Below, piece by piece: positions 23,968 through 32,838 of a stretch of DNA of 64,000 bases; positions within the stretch are counted from its first letter, which is position 1, and every line of letters starts with the position of its first letter. Under the pieces are notes generated by a model. The model searched no databases. It was not told the origin of the DNA and saw nothing but the letters and a program-made list of their open reading frames with translations. The stretch comes from an uncultured Oscillospiraceae bacterium (GTDB lineage: Bacteria > Bacillota > Clostridia > Oscillospirales > Oscillospiraceae), in assembly GCA_934590325.1 (NCBI GenBank), contig CAKTOW010000006.1, forward strand, positions 46,637 through 110,636, written 5' to 3'. The translations under genes and the position numbers were made by a program.

Positions 23968-24336
23968 ATGCAAATACTGCGCGCCTCCGAGGATTATTTA
24001 GAGACCATGCTGATGATGCAGCAGCAGCACGGCTACATCCGTTCCATCGACGTGGCGGAGCACCTGGGCGTCACGAAGCCCAGCGTCACCTACGCCACCA
24101 AACGCCTGCGGGAAAACGGCTACATCACCATGGACAAGGACGGGCTCATCACCCTTACCTCCACCGGCATGTCCATCGCCGAGAGTATGCTGGACAGGCA
24201 CCACACCCTGACCCGTTTCCTGATGGCCCTGGGCGTGGACGCCGCCACCGCCGAGGCGGACGCCTGCAAGATCGAGCACGACATCAGCCAAAAGACGTTC
24301 GACGCCATCTGCAGCCACGCCAGAAAGAATCTGTGA
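23968..24336 (+). CDS. DtxR/MntR family metal-dependent transcriptional regulator
   Basis: 122-residue metalloregulator. The N-terminal winged helix reads ASEDYLETMLMMQQ...IRSIDVAEHLGVTKPSVTYATKRLRENGYI. The metal/dimer domain has DRHHTLTRFLMALGV and the ligand region ACKIEHDIS. There is no C-terminal SH3 domain, so it is the short MntR-like form. It is divergent from feoAAB with matching palindromes on both sides, which makes an iron-sensing repressor role likely; manganese sensing is the alternative. The ribosome site is weak (GGTGAT). Confidence 0.92.
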   Translation: MQILRASEDYLETMLMMQQQHGYIRSIDVAEHLGVTKPSVTYATKRLRENGYITMDKDGLITLTSTGMSIAESMLDRHHTLTRFLMALGVDAATAEADACKIEHDISQKTFDAICSHARKNL

Positions 24337-24338
24337 CA

Positions 24339-24369
24339 TAAAAGAGACCGCCTTTCGGCGGTCTTTTTT
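24339..24369. terminator. Intrinsic terminator (bidirectional)
   Basis: AAAGACCGCC/GGCGGTCTTTTTT-type hairpin around TTT(C), between the convergent regulator and phoR genes. Confidence 0.9.
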
Positions 24370-24376
24370 ATGCCCT

Positions 24377-26044
24377 TTACGCTTCTTCCTCCACCGGCAG
24401 ACGCACGGTGAACGTCGTGCCCTGGTCGGGCACGCTGTGTACCTCCACAGTGCCGTGGTGGTACCGCACGGCGTGCTTGACGATGGACAGCCCCAGTCCC
24501 GTGCCGCCGGAGGCCTTGGAGTGGCTCTTGTCCACCCGGTAGAACCTCTCGAACACGCGGCTCTGGTGCTCCTGGGGGATGCCGATGCCCGTGTCGGACA
24601 CCGCCACCACCGCGTCGCCGCCATCCCGCGATACCTCCACCGTGACGCTGCCGCCGTCGCGGTTGTACTTGATGGCGTTGTCGCACAGATTGACCATTAC
24701 CTCGCTCAGCAGCCGCCGCACGCCCTGCACCGTGACCTCCTCGCCGGTAACGGTCATGGTCACGTGCCGCTTCTCCGCCGCCGCCTCCAGCGACTTGACG
24801 GTGTCCCCGCACAGGCCCAGCAGTTCCACCGGCTCCGTGGGCAGCGCGCCGCCCTCGTCCAGCTCCGACAGGCGGATGATGTCATTGATCAGCGTCACCA
24901 GCCGCTGCGCCTCGCTGCGGATATGCCCCACGAACCGGGGCACGTCGTCGGGCTGCACCATGCCGTTCTCCAGCAGCTCCGCGCTGCCGATGATGCCCTG
25001 CAGGGGCGTTTTCAGTTCATGGGACACGTTGGCGGTGAACTCCCGTCGGTTCCGCTCGGCAAAGGCCTGCTCCGTCACGTCGAAGGTCAGCAGCACCGCG
25101 CCCACAGCCTCGCCGTCGGCCTCGATGCGGGTCATGTCGAACTGATACTCCCGTCCGCCCTGCTCCATGCGTGTCTCTCCGTGGCCGGTCTCCATGGCGT
25201 CCCGCAGGGCGCGGCTCACCGCCATGTCACGCTCCACCGTCAGCAGCGGCTGTCCCACACAGCTCTCGTCCGTGTGGAAGGCGGCGCAGGCCGCCGGGTT
25301 GATGCTCAGCACCGTGCCGCCGTTGTCCACAAGCACCAGGCCCTCCGTCATGCTGGCGGTGATCTGCGCGAATTCCTCCGCCTTCCGCCGCAGGGAGCGC
25401 AACTGGTCGTCGATCTGCCGCCGCTGGTGCTCCAGCCGTCGCAGCAGGGGCGAAAGCTCCTCATAGGCGTCATTCTCCAGCGGATGCTCCAGATCCAGCC
25501 GGTTCAGCGGCTCTACGATGCGCCGGGACACCTTCCCCGCCAGCACCGCCGACAGGATGAAGGCCGCGGCGATGACCAGCAGGATGGCCGGCAGCATGCT
25601 GATCAGCAGCACGCCCACCGTCACCCGGCTGGCGGACAAACGCAGCACTGTGCCGTCCGGCAGCCGCTGTGCGTAGTACAGCATCTTCTCCAGCAGCGTG
25701 GCGCTGTACCGGCTGGACTCGCCCACACCGGTCTCCAGTGCCTGCCGCACCTCTTGCCGCTGGGCGTGGTTCTCCATGGTGGCCGCGTCCGACCGGGTGT
25801 CGTACAGCACCGTGCCGTCGGCGCGCAGCCACGTGATGCGGTAATCCTCGGACTGCAGCTTGCTCAGATACGCCGTGCCGCCGCCCTGCTCCATGGCCGC
25901 CGCGGCGATGTCCAGCTCGTCCCGCAGCTGCTGCTCCTGCACATGGCCGAAATATCCGTACAGCGCACCCATGATGATGACCAGACTTGCCAGCAGCACC
26001 GCAAGCCCCACCGCCACGGTGGAGCGGAATATCTTTTTCGTCAT
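24377..26044 (-). CDS. phoR: PhoR-like sensor histidine kinase
   Basis: Membrane kinase of 555 residues. The first helix is ~10-32, an extracellular sensor follows to ~140, then the second helix (~142-170), a HAMP-like linker and a PAS domain (~225-330). The H-box is NVSHELKTPLQG with His342, followed by N (NLCDNAIKYN), G1 (DTGIGIP) and G2 (GGTGLGLSIVKH) boxes. It overlaps the response-regulator stop by four bases. Location after pstSCAB-phoU identifies it as the phosphate-starvation sensor. Confidence 0.93.
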   Translation of the reverse strand: MTKKIFRSTVAVGLAVLLASLVIIMGALYGYFGHVQEQQLRDELDIAAAAMEQGGGTAYLSKLQSEDYRITWLRADGTVLYDTRSDAATMENHAQRQEVRQALETGVGESSRYSATLLEKMLYYAQRLPDGTVLRLSASRVTVGVLLISMLPAILLVIAAAFILSAVLAGKVSRRIVEPLNRLDLEHPLENDAYEELSPLLRRLEHQRRQIDDQLRSLRRKAEEFAQITASMTEGLVLVDNGGTVLSINPAACAAFHTDESCVGQPLLTVERDMAVSRALRDAMETGHGETRMEQGGREYQFDMTRIEADGEAVGAVLLTFDVTEQAFAERNRREFTANVSHELKTPLQGIIGSAELLENGMVQPDDVPRFVGHIRSEAQRLVTLINDIIRLSELDEGGALPTEPVELLGLCGDTVKSLEAAAEKRHVTMTVTGEEVTVQGVRRLLSEVMVNLCDNAIKYNRDGGSVTVEVSRDGGDAVVAVSDTGIGIPQEHQSRVFERFYRVDKSHSKASGGTGLGLSIVKHAVRYHHGTVEVHSVPDQGTTFTVRLPVEEEA

Positions 26045-26715
26045 GCCTTATCCTCCCAGCGATAGCCCACGTTCCGTATGGTCTGGATATGCGCGCCCGC
26101 GTCGCCCAGCTTCTGCCGCAGGGTGCGGATGTGCATGTCCACCGTGCGGCTCTCACCGCAGTAGTCGGTGCCCCACACCAGCTCCATCAGCCTGTCCCGC
26201 GTGAACGCCGTGCCGGGGTGGCTGAGGAACAGCCGCAGCACCTCGTACTCCTTGTACGTAAGTTCCACCCGCTGTCCGCCGCAGGTCACCGTGTGCTCCC
26301 GCGTGTCCAGGGTCAGGTCGCCGCTGCGCAGCACATGGGTCTCCTGCACCGGCTGGCAGCGCCGCAGCACCGCCCGCACGCGGGACACCAGCTCAATAAC
26401 GCTGAACGGCTTCACCAGATAGTCGTCCGCGCCGCTGTCCAGCCCCTGCACCCGGTCGTACTCCGCCCCCTTGGCGGTGGCCATGATGACCGGTATCTGC
26501 CGCAGCGCCGGCGTATTGCGCATCCTGCGCAGCAGCTCCGTGCCGTCTATGCCCGGCAGCATCACGTCCAGCACCACCAGCTCCGGTTTCCGGCTCTGCA
26601 TGGCCTGCCAGAAGCTGTCGCCGTCGGCGAAGCCCTCGGCCTCCAGCCCCGCCGAGCGCAGGGCGTATAACTCGATGTCACGGATGCTGGCATCGTCCTC
26701 TACGCACCAGATCAT
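26041..26715 (-). CDS. phoP: PhoP/PhoB-type response regulator (OmpR family)
   Basis: 224-residue regulator. The receiver domain has acidic pair EDD (6-8), phospho-acceptor D50 in VVLDVMLPG and Lys in VKPF. A C-terminal winged helix follows (VELTYKEYEVLRLFLSHPG...RTVDMHIRTLRQKLGD). AAGGAGG precedes the ATG. It presumably binds the TTTAC(A/G) repeats upstream of pstS. It is the sixth gene of the seven-gene phosphate operon. Confidence 0.94.
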   Translation of the reverse strand: MIWCVEDDASIRDIELYALRSAGLEAEGFADGDSFWQAMQSRKPELVVLDVMLPGIDGTELLRRMRNTPALRQIPVIMATAKGAEYDRVQGLDSGADDYLVKPFSVIELVSRVRAVLRRCQPVQETHVLRSGDLTLDTREHTVTCGGQRVELTYKEYEVLRLFLSHPGTAFTRDRLMELVWGTDYCGESRTVDMHIRTLRQKLGDAGAHIQTIRNVGYRWEDKA

Positions 26716-26739
26716 GTGGCTATCCTCCTTATTTCTCTG

Positions 26740-27390
26740 TCATGTGACTTCCGTCTTGTGTACGCCGGTGACGGAGAACTCCACCCACTCGGCGATGTTG
26801 GTCGCATGGTCTCCTATACGTTCATAATACTTTGCGATCATCAAAAGGTCAAGTGTTGCTTCACCGTCCCCCTCGCCCTGTGCGATGCGTTCGATGAGCT
26901 GCCCCTTGATCTTATCGAAATATCCGTCCACCACGTCGTCCGCGGCGATGACCTTCTCCGCCATGTCCACGTCCTGCTTCACATAGGCGTCCACGCTGCT
27001 GCTGACCATCCGTATGGTGGCCCGCGCCATGTCGCGCAGCGTCTCGTCCGCGTCCAGTCCCCGTCCTCCGCGGCTGAGTATGATCTCCGCGATGTCGTCG
27101 GCCTGGTCGCCGATACGCTCCATATCCGTGATCATCTTCAGCGCGGCGGAGATCTGCCGCAGGTCTCCGGCCACCGGCTGCTGGTGCAGCAGGAGCCGCA
27201 GGCAGAGATTCTCGATGTCCCGCTCCTTGCGGTCGATGTCGTGGTCCAGGGGCGCCACCTTCTCCGCCAGGGCACCGCTGCCCTCCGTCAGTGCCTGGGA
27301 GGACAGGGCGATGACCTCCTCGCACAGGGCGCCCATCTCGATCAGCTCCCGGTGGAGCTGCGCCAATTGCTCGTCAAAACGGCTCCGCAT
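26740..27390 (-). CDS. phoU: Phosphate signalling regulator PhoU
   Basis: 216 residues forming two PhoU three-helix repeats. Repeat one has EKVAPLDHDIDRKERDIENLCLRLLL; repeat two has VIAADDVVDGYFDKIKGQ and YYERIGDHATNIAEWVEF. The paired E/DxxxD motifs bind metal clusters in known structures. It inhibits PhoR signalling through the Pst transporter when phosphate is plentiful. Its ATG shares one base with the pstB stop (TAATG). Confidence 0.95.
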   Translation of the reverse strand: MRSRFDEQLAQLHRELIEMGALCEEVIALSSQALTEGSGALAEKVAPLDHDIDRKERDIENLCLRLLLHQQPVAGDLRQISAALKMITDMERIGDQADDIAEIILSRGGRGLDADETLRDMARATIRMVSSSVDAYVKQDVDMAEKVIAADDVVDGYFDKIKGQLIERIAQGEGDGEATLDLLMIAKYYERIGDHATNIAEWVEFSVTGVHKTEVT

Positions 27391-28145
27391 TATCCGAACC
27401 TCCCCGTAATATAGTCCTCGGTACGCTTCTCAGCGGGCGTGGAGAACATGGTCTCCGTGTCGCCGTACTCCACCAGCTCACCCAGCAGGAAAAACGCCGT
27501 GCGGTCCGAGATACGCAGCGCCTGCTGCATGTTGTGGGTCACGATGATGATGGTGTACTGCTTTTTCAGCTCCGTGGCCAGCTCCTCTATCTTCGACGTG
27601 GAGATAGGGTCCAGCGCCGAGGTGGGCTCATCCATCAGCAGCACCGTGGGCTCCACCGCCAGCGCACGGGCGATGCACAGCCGCTGCTGCTGCCCGCCGG
27701 ATAGCCCCAGCGCGTTTTTCTTCAATCTGTCCTTGACCTCGTCCCATATAGCGGCGTTCCGCAGGGACTGCTCCACGATCTCGTCCAGCCGCGCCTTGTT
27801 CCGCACCCCGTGGGTGCGGGGGCCGTAGGCCACGTTGTCATAGATGCTCATGGGGAAGGGATTCGGCTTCTGGAACACCATGCCCACCTCCCGGCGCAGC
27901 TGGTTCACATCCACGCCGGGGGCGTAGATGTCCTGCCCTCTGTACAGCACCTGTCCCTCCACCTTCACGCCGGGCACCAGGTCGTTCATCCTGTCCAGCG
28001 TCTTGAGGAACGTGGACTTTCCGCACCCGGATGGCCCGATCAGCGCGGTGATGCTGCCCTCCGGCACAGCCATACTGACATGGTGCAGCGCCTGGGCGGC
28101 GCCGTACCACAGGTTCAGGTCATTCACGGTGAATATATCGCTCAT
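27390..28145 (-). CDS. pstB: Phosphate ABC transporter ATP-binding protein
   Basis: ATPase of the high-affinity phosphate importer, 251 residues. Walker [10 protein letters not shown] (~37-45), a PstB-typical LDRMNDL, Q-loop [11 protein letters not shown], signature LSGGQQQR, Walker [14 protein letters not shown] and the H-loop THNM are all present. The start at 28145 (MSDIFTV) is taken because GGAGGAGCC precedes it; the frame remains open further upstream across pstA without meaning. It overlaps pstA by four bases. Confidence 0.96.
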   Translation of the reverse strand: MSDIFTVNDLNLWYGAAQALHHVSMAVPEGSITALIGPSGCGKSTFLKTLDRMNDLVPGVKVEGQVLYRGQDIYAPGVDVNQLRREVGMVFQKPNPFPMSIYDNVAYGPRTHGVRNKARLDEIVEQSLRNAAIWDEVKDRLKKNALGLSGGQQQRLCIARALAVEPTVLLMDEPTSALDPISTSKIEELATELKKQYTIIIVTHNMQQALRISDRTAFFLLGELVEYGDTETMFSTPAEKRTEDYITGRFG

Positions 28146-29011
28146 AGGCTCCTCCGTTTCTTGAAGTAACGTCCGGTCAGCGTGGCCGCCAGGTTGATGA
28201 GCAGCGCCAGCGCCATCAGGATGGCCGCGATGGCGAAGGCCACGTCGAACTCCCCCTGCTCCTTGGCGTACACGTACAGGGCCACCGACAGCGTCGCGCC
28301 GGAGCCCTCCAGCGTGTCCAGCAGACTGTTGTACAGCGTGTGGGCAAAGCCCGCCGTGTACAGCAGCGCCGCCGTCTCGCCCAGTATGCGCCCCACCGAC
28401 AGTATGCAGCCGGTGATAACGCCGTCCACGCAGCCCGGCAGCACCACCGTCCGGATGGTGCGCCATTTCCCCGCGCCCAGTCCGAAGGCCCCCTCCCGGT
28501 AGCTCTGGGGCACGGTCTTCAGGCTCTCCTGCGTGGTGCGCATGATGGTGGGCAGGTTCATGATGACCAGCGTCATAGCGCCGGCTAGCAGGGACTTCTT
28601 CATCCCCAGGAACTGACAGAAGAACATCTGCCCCACCAGGCCGTAGATGATGGAGGGTATGCCCGACAGGGTCTCGGCGGCGTATTCGATGGCCGCCACC
28701 ACCTTTTTGTTGGCGGCGTACTCCGTCAGGTATATAGCGGCGCACACGCCCACCGGCAGCACCACCAGCAGCGTGGTCACCACCATGCACACGGTGCTGA
28801 TGATGTCCGGCAGGATGCCGATGGTGTCCTCCAGATAGCTGGGCTTCGTGCTCAGCAGCTGCCAGCTCAGGTGGGGCACGCCCTTGACCAGCACATAGAC
28901 GATAAGGAACAGCGCCAGCGCGCAGGTCAGCGCCGCGCACAGCACCATCAGCCCCCGCATGAGGCCGCCCCACGCCCTGCGCCGCACGGAAAATTTCGTA
29001 GCATCCATCAT
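28142..29011 (-). CDS. pstA: Phosphate ABC transporter permease PstA
   Basis: 289-residue inner-membrane permease with about six helices. The EAA-like loop ([24 protein letters not shown]) contacts PstB. An N-terminal basic stretch ([10 protein letters not shown]) precedes the first helix. It partners with PstC in a heterodimer and overlaps pstB by four bases, with only three bases to pstC. Confidence 0.95.
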   Translation of the reverse strand: MMDATKFSVRRRAWGGLMRGLMVLCAALTCALALFLIVYVLVKGVPHLSWQLLSTKPSYLEDTIGILPDIISTVCMVVTTLLVVLPVGVCAAIYLTEYAANKKVVAAIEYAAETLSGIPSIIYGLVGQMFFCQFLGMKKSLLAGAMTLVIMNLPTIMRTTQESLKTVPQSYREGAFGLGAGKWRTIRTVVLPGCVDGVITGCILSVGRILGETAALLYTAGFAHTLYNSLLDTLEGSGATLSVALYVYAKEQGEFDVAFAIAAILMALALLINLAATLTGRYFKKRRSL

Positions 29012-29014
29012 AGT

Positions 29015-29884
29015 TTAGTTCTCCTTACTGCGCTTCAGGAAAAAGTTCAGCACCGCGTTGATGAGCATGATGAACAGGAACAGCACCAGCGCGATGGAAA
29101 ACAGCGCCTGCCGCTGCAGTCCCGCCGCCGCGTAGCCCATCTCGCTGGCCACGGCGGTGGTCAGGAACCGCACGCTCTGGAACAGCGACGGCATGTTGGG
29201 CACGTTGCCCGACACCATCATCACCGCCATGGCCTCGCCGATGGCACGTCCCACGCCCAGCACCACCGCCGCAGCGATACCTCTGCGCGCGGCGGGCGCG
29301 GATACCCGGAACCATGTCTCCGTCGCCGTGGCACCCAGTGCCAGCGATGCGTCCTCGTACTCCCGGGGCACCGCCTCCAGCGCCGTCATGGCCACATTGA
29401 TGATGGACGGCAGTATCATAATGGCCAGCACGATGATGGCCGCCAGCAGGCCCGAGCCGTCCGGGATGTGGAATATCCTCCGTATCCCCGGCACCAGCAC
29501 CAGCATGCCCACCAGGCCGTATACCACCGAGGGGATGCCCGCCAGCAGGCTCACCGCCGAGGACACCACCGCCTTCATCCGCGGCGGCGCCATCTTCGCC
29601 AGGAACACGGCGGTCATGAACCCCACCGGCACGCCCAGCAGGATAGCACCCGCCGTGCCGTAGATGCTGGTGAGGATAAAGGGCAGGATGCCGAACTGCG
29701 GCTGCGCGCCGTTGGAGTCCCACACCGCCCCGAACAGGAACTTCGCCAGTCCGATCTCCCGTATGGCCGGGATACCGGATATGACCAGGTATACGGTGAT
29801 CAGCAGCACGCAGCCCACCGTCACCAGTCCCATTAGCAGGAAGAAGCCGTGTATGGCGTTTTCCGCCAGTCGTTTTGCTTTCAT
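29015..29884 (-). CDS. pstC: Phosphate ABC transporter permease PstC
   Basis: 289-residue permease partner of PstA. The coupling loop is [29 protein letters not shown]. The large first periplasmic segment ([13 protein letters not shown]...QFGILPF) is characteristic of PstC. GAGGTG precedes the ATG. A stem-loop separates it from pstS and may lower its expression relative to the binding protein. Confidence 0.95.
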   Translation of the reverse strand: MKAKRLAENAIHGFFLLMGLVTVGCVLLITVYLVISGIPAIREIGLAKFLFGAVWDSNGAQPQFGILPFILTSIYGTAGAILLGVPVGFMTAVFLAKMAPPRMKAVVSSAVSLLAGIPSVVYGLVGMLVLVPGIRRIFHIPDGSGLLAAIIVLAIMILPSIINVAMTALEAVPREYEDASLALGATATETWFRVSAPAARRGIAAAVVLGVGRAIGEAMAVMMVSGNVPNMPSLFQSVRFLTTAVASEMGYAAAGLQRQALFSIALVLFLFIMLINAVLNFFLKRSKEN

Positions 29885-29904
29885 GTCAGCACCTCGCGTA
29901 TAGG

Positions 29905-29940
29905 GGACAAGGCGGCACCCTCCGGGGATGTCGCCTGTCC
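29905..29940 (-). other. pstS-pstC intercistronic stem-loop
   Basis: GGACA(A)GGCG pairs with CGCCTGTCC, with one bulged base and a ~17-nt loop. There is no T-run, so it is more likely an mRNA-processing or stabilising stem favouring pstS than a terminator. Confidence 0.5.
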
Positions 29941-29955
29941 GAGCCTTACTTTCAG

Positions 29956-30804
29956 TTAGTTGGCAGCCACCGCACCGGCCTTGGCGATGATGCCTGCCGC
30001 GTCGGAGGAAAGCGCGTAGTCAAAGAACGCCTGCGCTGCGGGAGAGAGTTCCTTGCCCTCCACCGTCACCAGCACGAAGGGACGCTGCACGGGATAGCTG
30101 CCGTCCTTGACGGTGGCCTCACTGGGGGTCACGCCGCCCACGCTCAGAGCCTTCACGCTGTCCTTCACAGCGGCCAGGGAGGCATAGCCGATGGCGTCGG
30201 GGTTCTGGCTCACGGCCGTGATGACATCGCCGGTGGAGGTCAGCTCCTGACGGTACTGGCACTTGTCCTTGGTGCCGGTGATGGACTCGAAGCCGTCGCG
30301 GGTGCCGCTGGCTGCCTCACGTCCGATGAGAACGACCTCGGCGTCCTTGCCGCCCACGTCCTTCCAGTTGGTGATCTCGCCGGTGTACAGCTTGGCGATC
30401 TGGTCGATGCTCAGGTCGCTGACGGGGTTGTCGGGATGGACGATGATGGCGATGCCGTCATACGCCAGCACGGTCTCCTTCAGACCGGCGGACTTCTCCT
30501 CGTCCTTCAGAGCGCGGGAGGAAAGCCCGATGTCGCAGGTGCCCTCCTGCACGGCGGTGATGCCGGAGCCGGAACCGGTGGGGTTGTAGTTGACGGTCAC
30601 ATCGCCATTCTGCGCCATAAAGGACTCGCTCAGTGCGCCGATGACCTTCTCCATGGAGGTGGAGCCGTCGGTGGAGACGGTGCCGCTGATGGCGGTGCTG
30701 CCGCTGTTGTCGTTATTGGTGTCGTTGGTGTCGTTCTTGCTGCCGCAGGCCACCAGGCTCAGCGCCATGACCGCAGTCAGCACCAGTGCAATGATCTTCT
30801 TCAT
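29956..30804 (-). CDS. pstS: Phosphate-binding lipoprotein PstS
   Basis: Extracellular phosphate receptor of the Pst importer. The lipoprotein signal ends in LSLVACGS (Cys20), followed by an Asn/Asp/Ser linker. The binding domain has STDGSTSMEKVIGAL, NPTGSGSGI and GREAASGTRDGFE, which line the phosphate site in homologues. At 282 residues it is the normal length. It is first in the pst operon, behind PHO-box-like repeats. Confidence 0.95.
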   Translation of the reverse strand: MKKIIALVLTAVMALSLVACGSKNDTNDTNNDNSGSTAISGTVSTDGSTSMEKVIGALSESFMAQNGDVTVNYNPTGSGSGITAVQEGTCDIGLSSRALKDEEKSAGLKETVLAYDGIAIIVHPDNPVSDLSIDQIAKLYTGEITNWKDVGGKDAEVVLIGREAASGTRDGFESITGTKDKCQYRQELTSTGDVITAVSQNPDAIGYASLAAVKDSVKALSVGGVTPSEATVKDGSYPVQRPFVLVTVEGKELSPAAQAFFDYALSSDAAGIIAKAGAVAAN

Positions 30805-30949
30805 GTTGTATTACCTCGTTTCCTTTCATTTGGGAGCATTCCCTTTTATTCCAGCCCCGCATCCTTTCTCCTGCCGCCCCCGCCCCTGCGGGCGGGGACC
30901 CAGGAAAGAAAGGAATTTGGGGGATCGGTCATCTCCTGTGTACGCTCTC

Positions 30950-31004
30950 ATTGTAGGCACGCCATGTAAAGGGAGAAATCACTCTCATGTAAAATCCGCG
31001 TAAA
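30950..31004 (-). promoter_or_regulatory. Pho-type promoter region of the pst operon
   Basis: On the minus strand, TTTACG (30999-31004), TTTACA (30988-30993) and TTTACA (30965-30970) repeat at 11- and 23-bp intervals, resembling PhoP-box direct repeats. A -10-like TACAAT lies at 30950-30955. The pstS leader downstream also contains a strong stem, CCCCGCCC-CTGC-GGGCGGGG, at 30878-30897. Confidence 0.65.
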
Positions 31005-31026
31005 CAGCACTTTCACCAAAAACGCC

Positions 31027-31055
31027 TTGCATATTACAGGCTTATCAGGTACAAT
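31027..31055 (+). promoter_or_regulatory. Predicted sigma-A promoter of the 5'-nucleotidase
   Basis: TTGCAT, 17 bp, TACAAT. It is divergent from the pst promoter, and the PHO-box cluster lies just upstream. Confidence 0.7.
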
Positions 31056-31115
31056 GTGCATACAGCACACGCACGCACCGTGCGGAAAATAGGCTGCAAG
31101 GAAGGAATAAGGAGT

Positions 31116-32738
31116 ATGAAGAAGAAACTGCTGTCTCTGCTGCTGGCCGTCGCCATGGTCGTCACCCTGGCCGCCTGCGGCGAAAAGAAGCCCACCCCCG
31201 GCAAGGATGCCACCGCCACCGAGCCCGTGGTCATCCTCCACACCAACGACGTCCACGGCGCCATCGAGAACTACGCCAAGGTGGCCGTGCTGGCCAGCCA
31301 GTACGAGTCCGAGGGCGCCTACGTCCTGATCCTGGACGCCGGCGACTTCAGCCAGGGCACCTCCTATGTGAGCCTGTCTGAGGGCGCCGCCGCCATCGAG
31401 TTGATGAACATGGCGGGCTACGACGCCGTGGCTCTGGGCAACCACGAGTTCGACTACGGCTTCGAAGCGCTGAAGAAGAACATGGAGTCCGCCGGCTTCC
31501 CCGTGCTGGCCGCCAATGTGAAGTACAACGGCGAGCTGGCCTTTGACGACGCAGCCGTGTTCACCACCCCCGGCGGCACCAAGATTGGCGTGTTCGGCCT
31601 GGACACCCCCGAGACCGCCACCAAGGCCCACCCCGGCAAGATCGCCGGCGTGACCTTCGCCTCCGGCGAGGAGATGTACCAGATCGCCCAGGACATGGCC
31701 ACCATGCTCCGTGAGGACGAGGGCTGCAACTACGTCATCTGCATCGGCCACCTGGGCATCGACGACGAGACCGCCGCCACCGCCAACCGCTCCATCGACC
31801 TGCTGGGCAAGGTCACCGGCATCGATGTGTTCATCGACGGCCACTCCCACTCCACCGAGGAGCAGATCGCCGAAAAGACCAACGCTGACCGCAAGGTGGG
31901 CGACACCGTCATCACCTCCACCGGCACCAAGCTGGAAAACATCGGTGTCGTGACCATCAAGGACAGCACCATCACCACCGAGTGCGTGCCCACCGAGGGC
32001 ATCGAGGTCCCCGCTGACAATGAGATCGCCGCCCGCGCCGCCGCCATCATCGCGGAGGTGGATGCCGAGTACGGCACTGTGTTCGCTAAGACCGAGGTCA
32101 CCCTCAACGGCGAGAAGGACCCCGGCAACCGCACCCAGGAGACCAATCTGGGCGACCTGATCACCGACGCCCTGGTGTGGAAGGCCACCGAGGCCGGCGA
32201 ATCCGTTGACGCGGCCATCACCAACGGCGGCGGCATCCGCGCCACCATCGAGGCCGGCGACATCACCAAGAAGGACATCAACACCGTCCTGCCCTTCGGC
32301 AACACCCTCAGCATCATCAAGATCACCGGCAGCGAGCTGCTGGAAGTGCTGGAGGCCTCCACCTTCTGCACCCCCGAGGCCATCGGCGGCTTCCCCCAAG
32401 TGTCCGGCATCGTATTTACCGTGGACACCTCCAAGGCCTATGACCAGGGCGACGAGTACCCCGGCACCACCTACTTCGCCCCCAAGTCCATCAACCGCGT
32501 GACCATCCAGTCCGTGGGCGGCAAGGACTTTGACCCGGCGGCCACCTATACCATCGCCACCAATGACTTCATGGCCAGCGGCGGCGACACCTACTACCGC
32601 TTCGTCAACGCCACCGCCAACTACGACCTGGGCATCGCCATGGACGAGGTCGTCATGGAGTACATCACCACCGTGCTGAACGGCACCGTCACCGCCGACA
32701 AGTACGGCGAGCCCACCGGCCGCATCACCGTTTCCTGA
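31116..32738 (+). CDS. Bifunctional metallophosphatase/5'-nucleotidase lipoprotein
   Basis: Secreted nucleotidase or 2',3'-cyclic phosphodiesterase, 540 residues. The signal peptide ends in VVTLAACGEK (lipobox). The N-terminal calcineurin-like domain has ILHTNDVHG, LDAGDF, GNHEFDYG and DGHSHS metal motifs. The C-terminal 5'-nucleotidase domain has TNLGDLITDALVW, TNGGGIRA and TYTIATNDFMASGGD. The start at 31116 is set by AAGGAG; a longer in-frame start overlaps the -10 box. Divergence from pstS suggests phosphate scavenging, but Pho control is inferred. Confidence 0.92.
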   Translation: MKKKLLSLLLAVAMVVTLAACGEKKPTPGKDATATEPVVILHTNDVHGAIENYAKVAVLASQYESEGAYVLILDAGDFSQGTSYVSLSEGAAAIELMNMAGYDAVALGNHEFDYGFEALKKNMESAGFPVLAANVKYNGELAFDDAAVFTTPGGTKIGVFGLDTPETATKAHPGKIAGVTFASGEEMYQIAQDMATMLREDEGCNYVICIGHLGIDDETAATANRSIDLLGKVTGIDVFIDGHSHSTEEQIAEKTNADRKVGDTVITSTGTKLENIGVVTIKDSTITTECVPTEGIEVPADNEIAARAAAIIAEVDAEYGTVFAKTEVTLNGEKDPGNRTQETNLGDLITDALVWKATEAGESVDAAITNGGGIRATIEAGDITKKDINTVLPFGNTLSIIKITGSELLEVLEASTFCTPEAIGGFPQVSGIVFTVDTSKAYDQGDEYPGTTYFAPKSINRVTIQSVGGKDFDPAATYTIATNDFMASGGDTYYRFVNATANYDLGIAMDEVVMEYITTVLNGTVTADKYGEPTGRITVS

Positions 32739-32755
32739 CCTGTTTCCCCCATGAC

Positions 32756-32784
32756 AAAAGGGCCGCCCGGCGGGCGGCCCTTTT
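32756..32784. terminator. Intrinsic terminator of the nucleotidase gene
   Basis: AAAAGGGCCGCCC-GGC-GGGCGGCCCTTTT, a perfect 13-bp stem. Confidence 0.9.
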
Positions 32785-32792
32785 CCACACAA

Positions 32793-32826
32793 AAAACACC
32801 CTTCGGCCTACGCCGAAGGGTGTTTT
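32793..32826. terminator. Intrinsic terminator of rpsB-tsf
   Basis: AAAACACCCTTCGGC-CTAC-GCCGAAGGGTGTTTT, a perfect 15-bp stem 13 bp past the tsf stop. It is back-to-back with the nucleotidase terminator. Confidence 0.9.
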
Positions 32827-32838
32827 GGGTATTTGCAA

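Noticed and set aside
27390..28973. A 527-residue version of PstB
   Set aside because: The N-terminal half is an out-of-frame reading of pstA. The ribosome site and family start place PstB at 28145.
30948..32792. Minus-strand frame of 614 codons opposite the 5'-nucleotidase
   Set aside because: Antisense to a clear signal peptide and metallophosphatase motifs; Gly/Val/His-rich.
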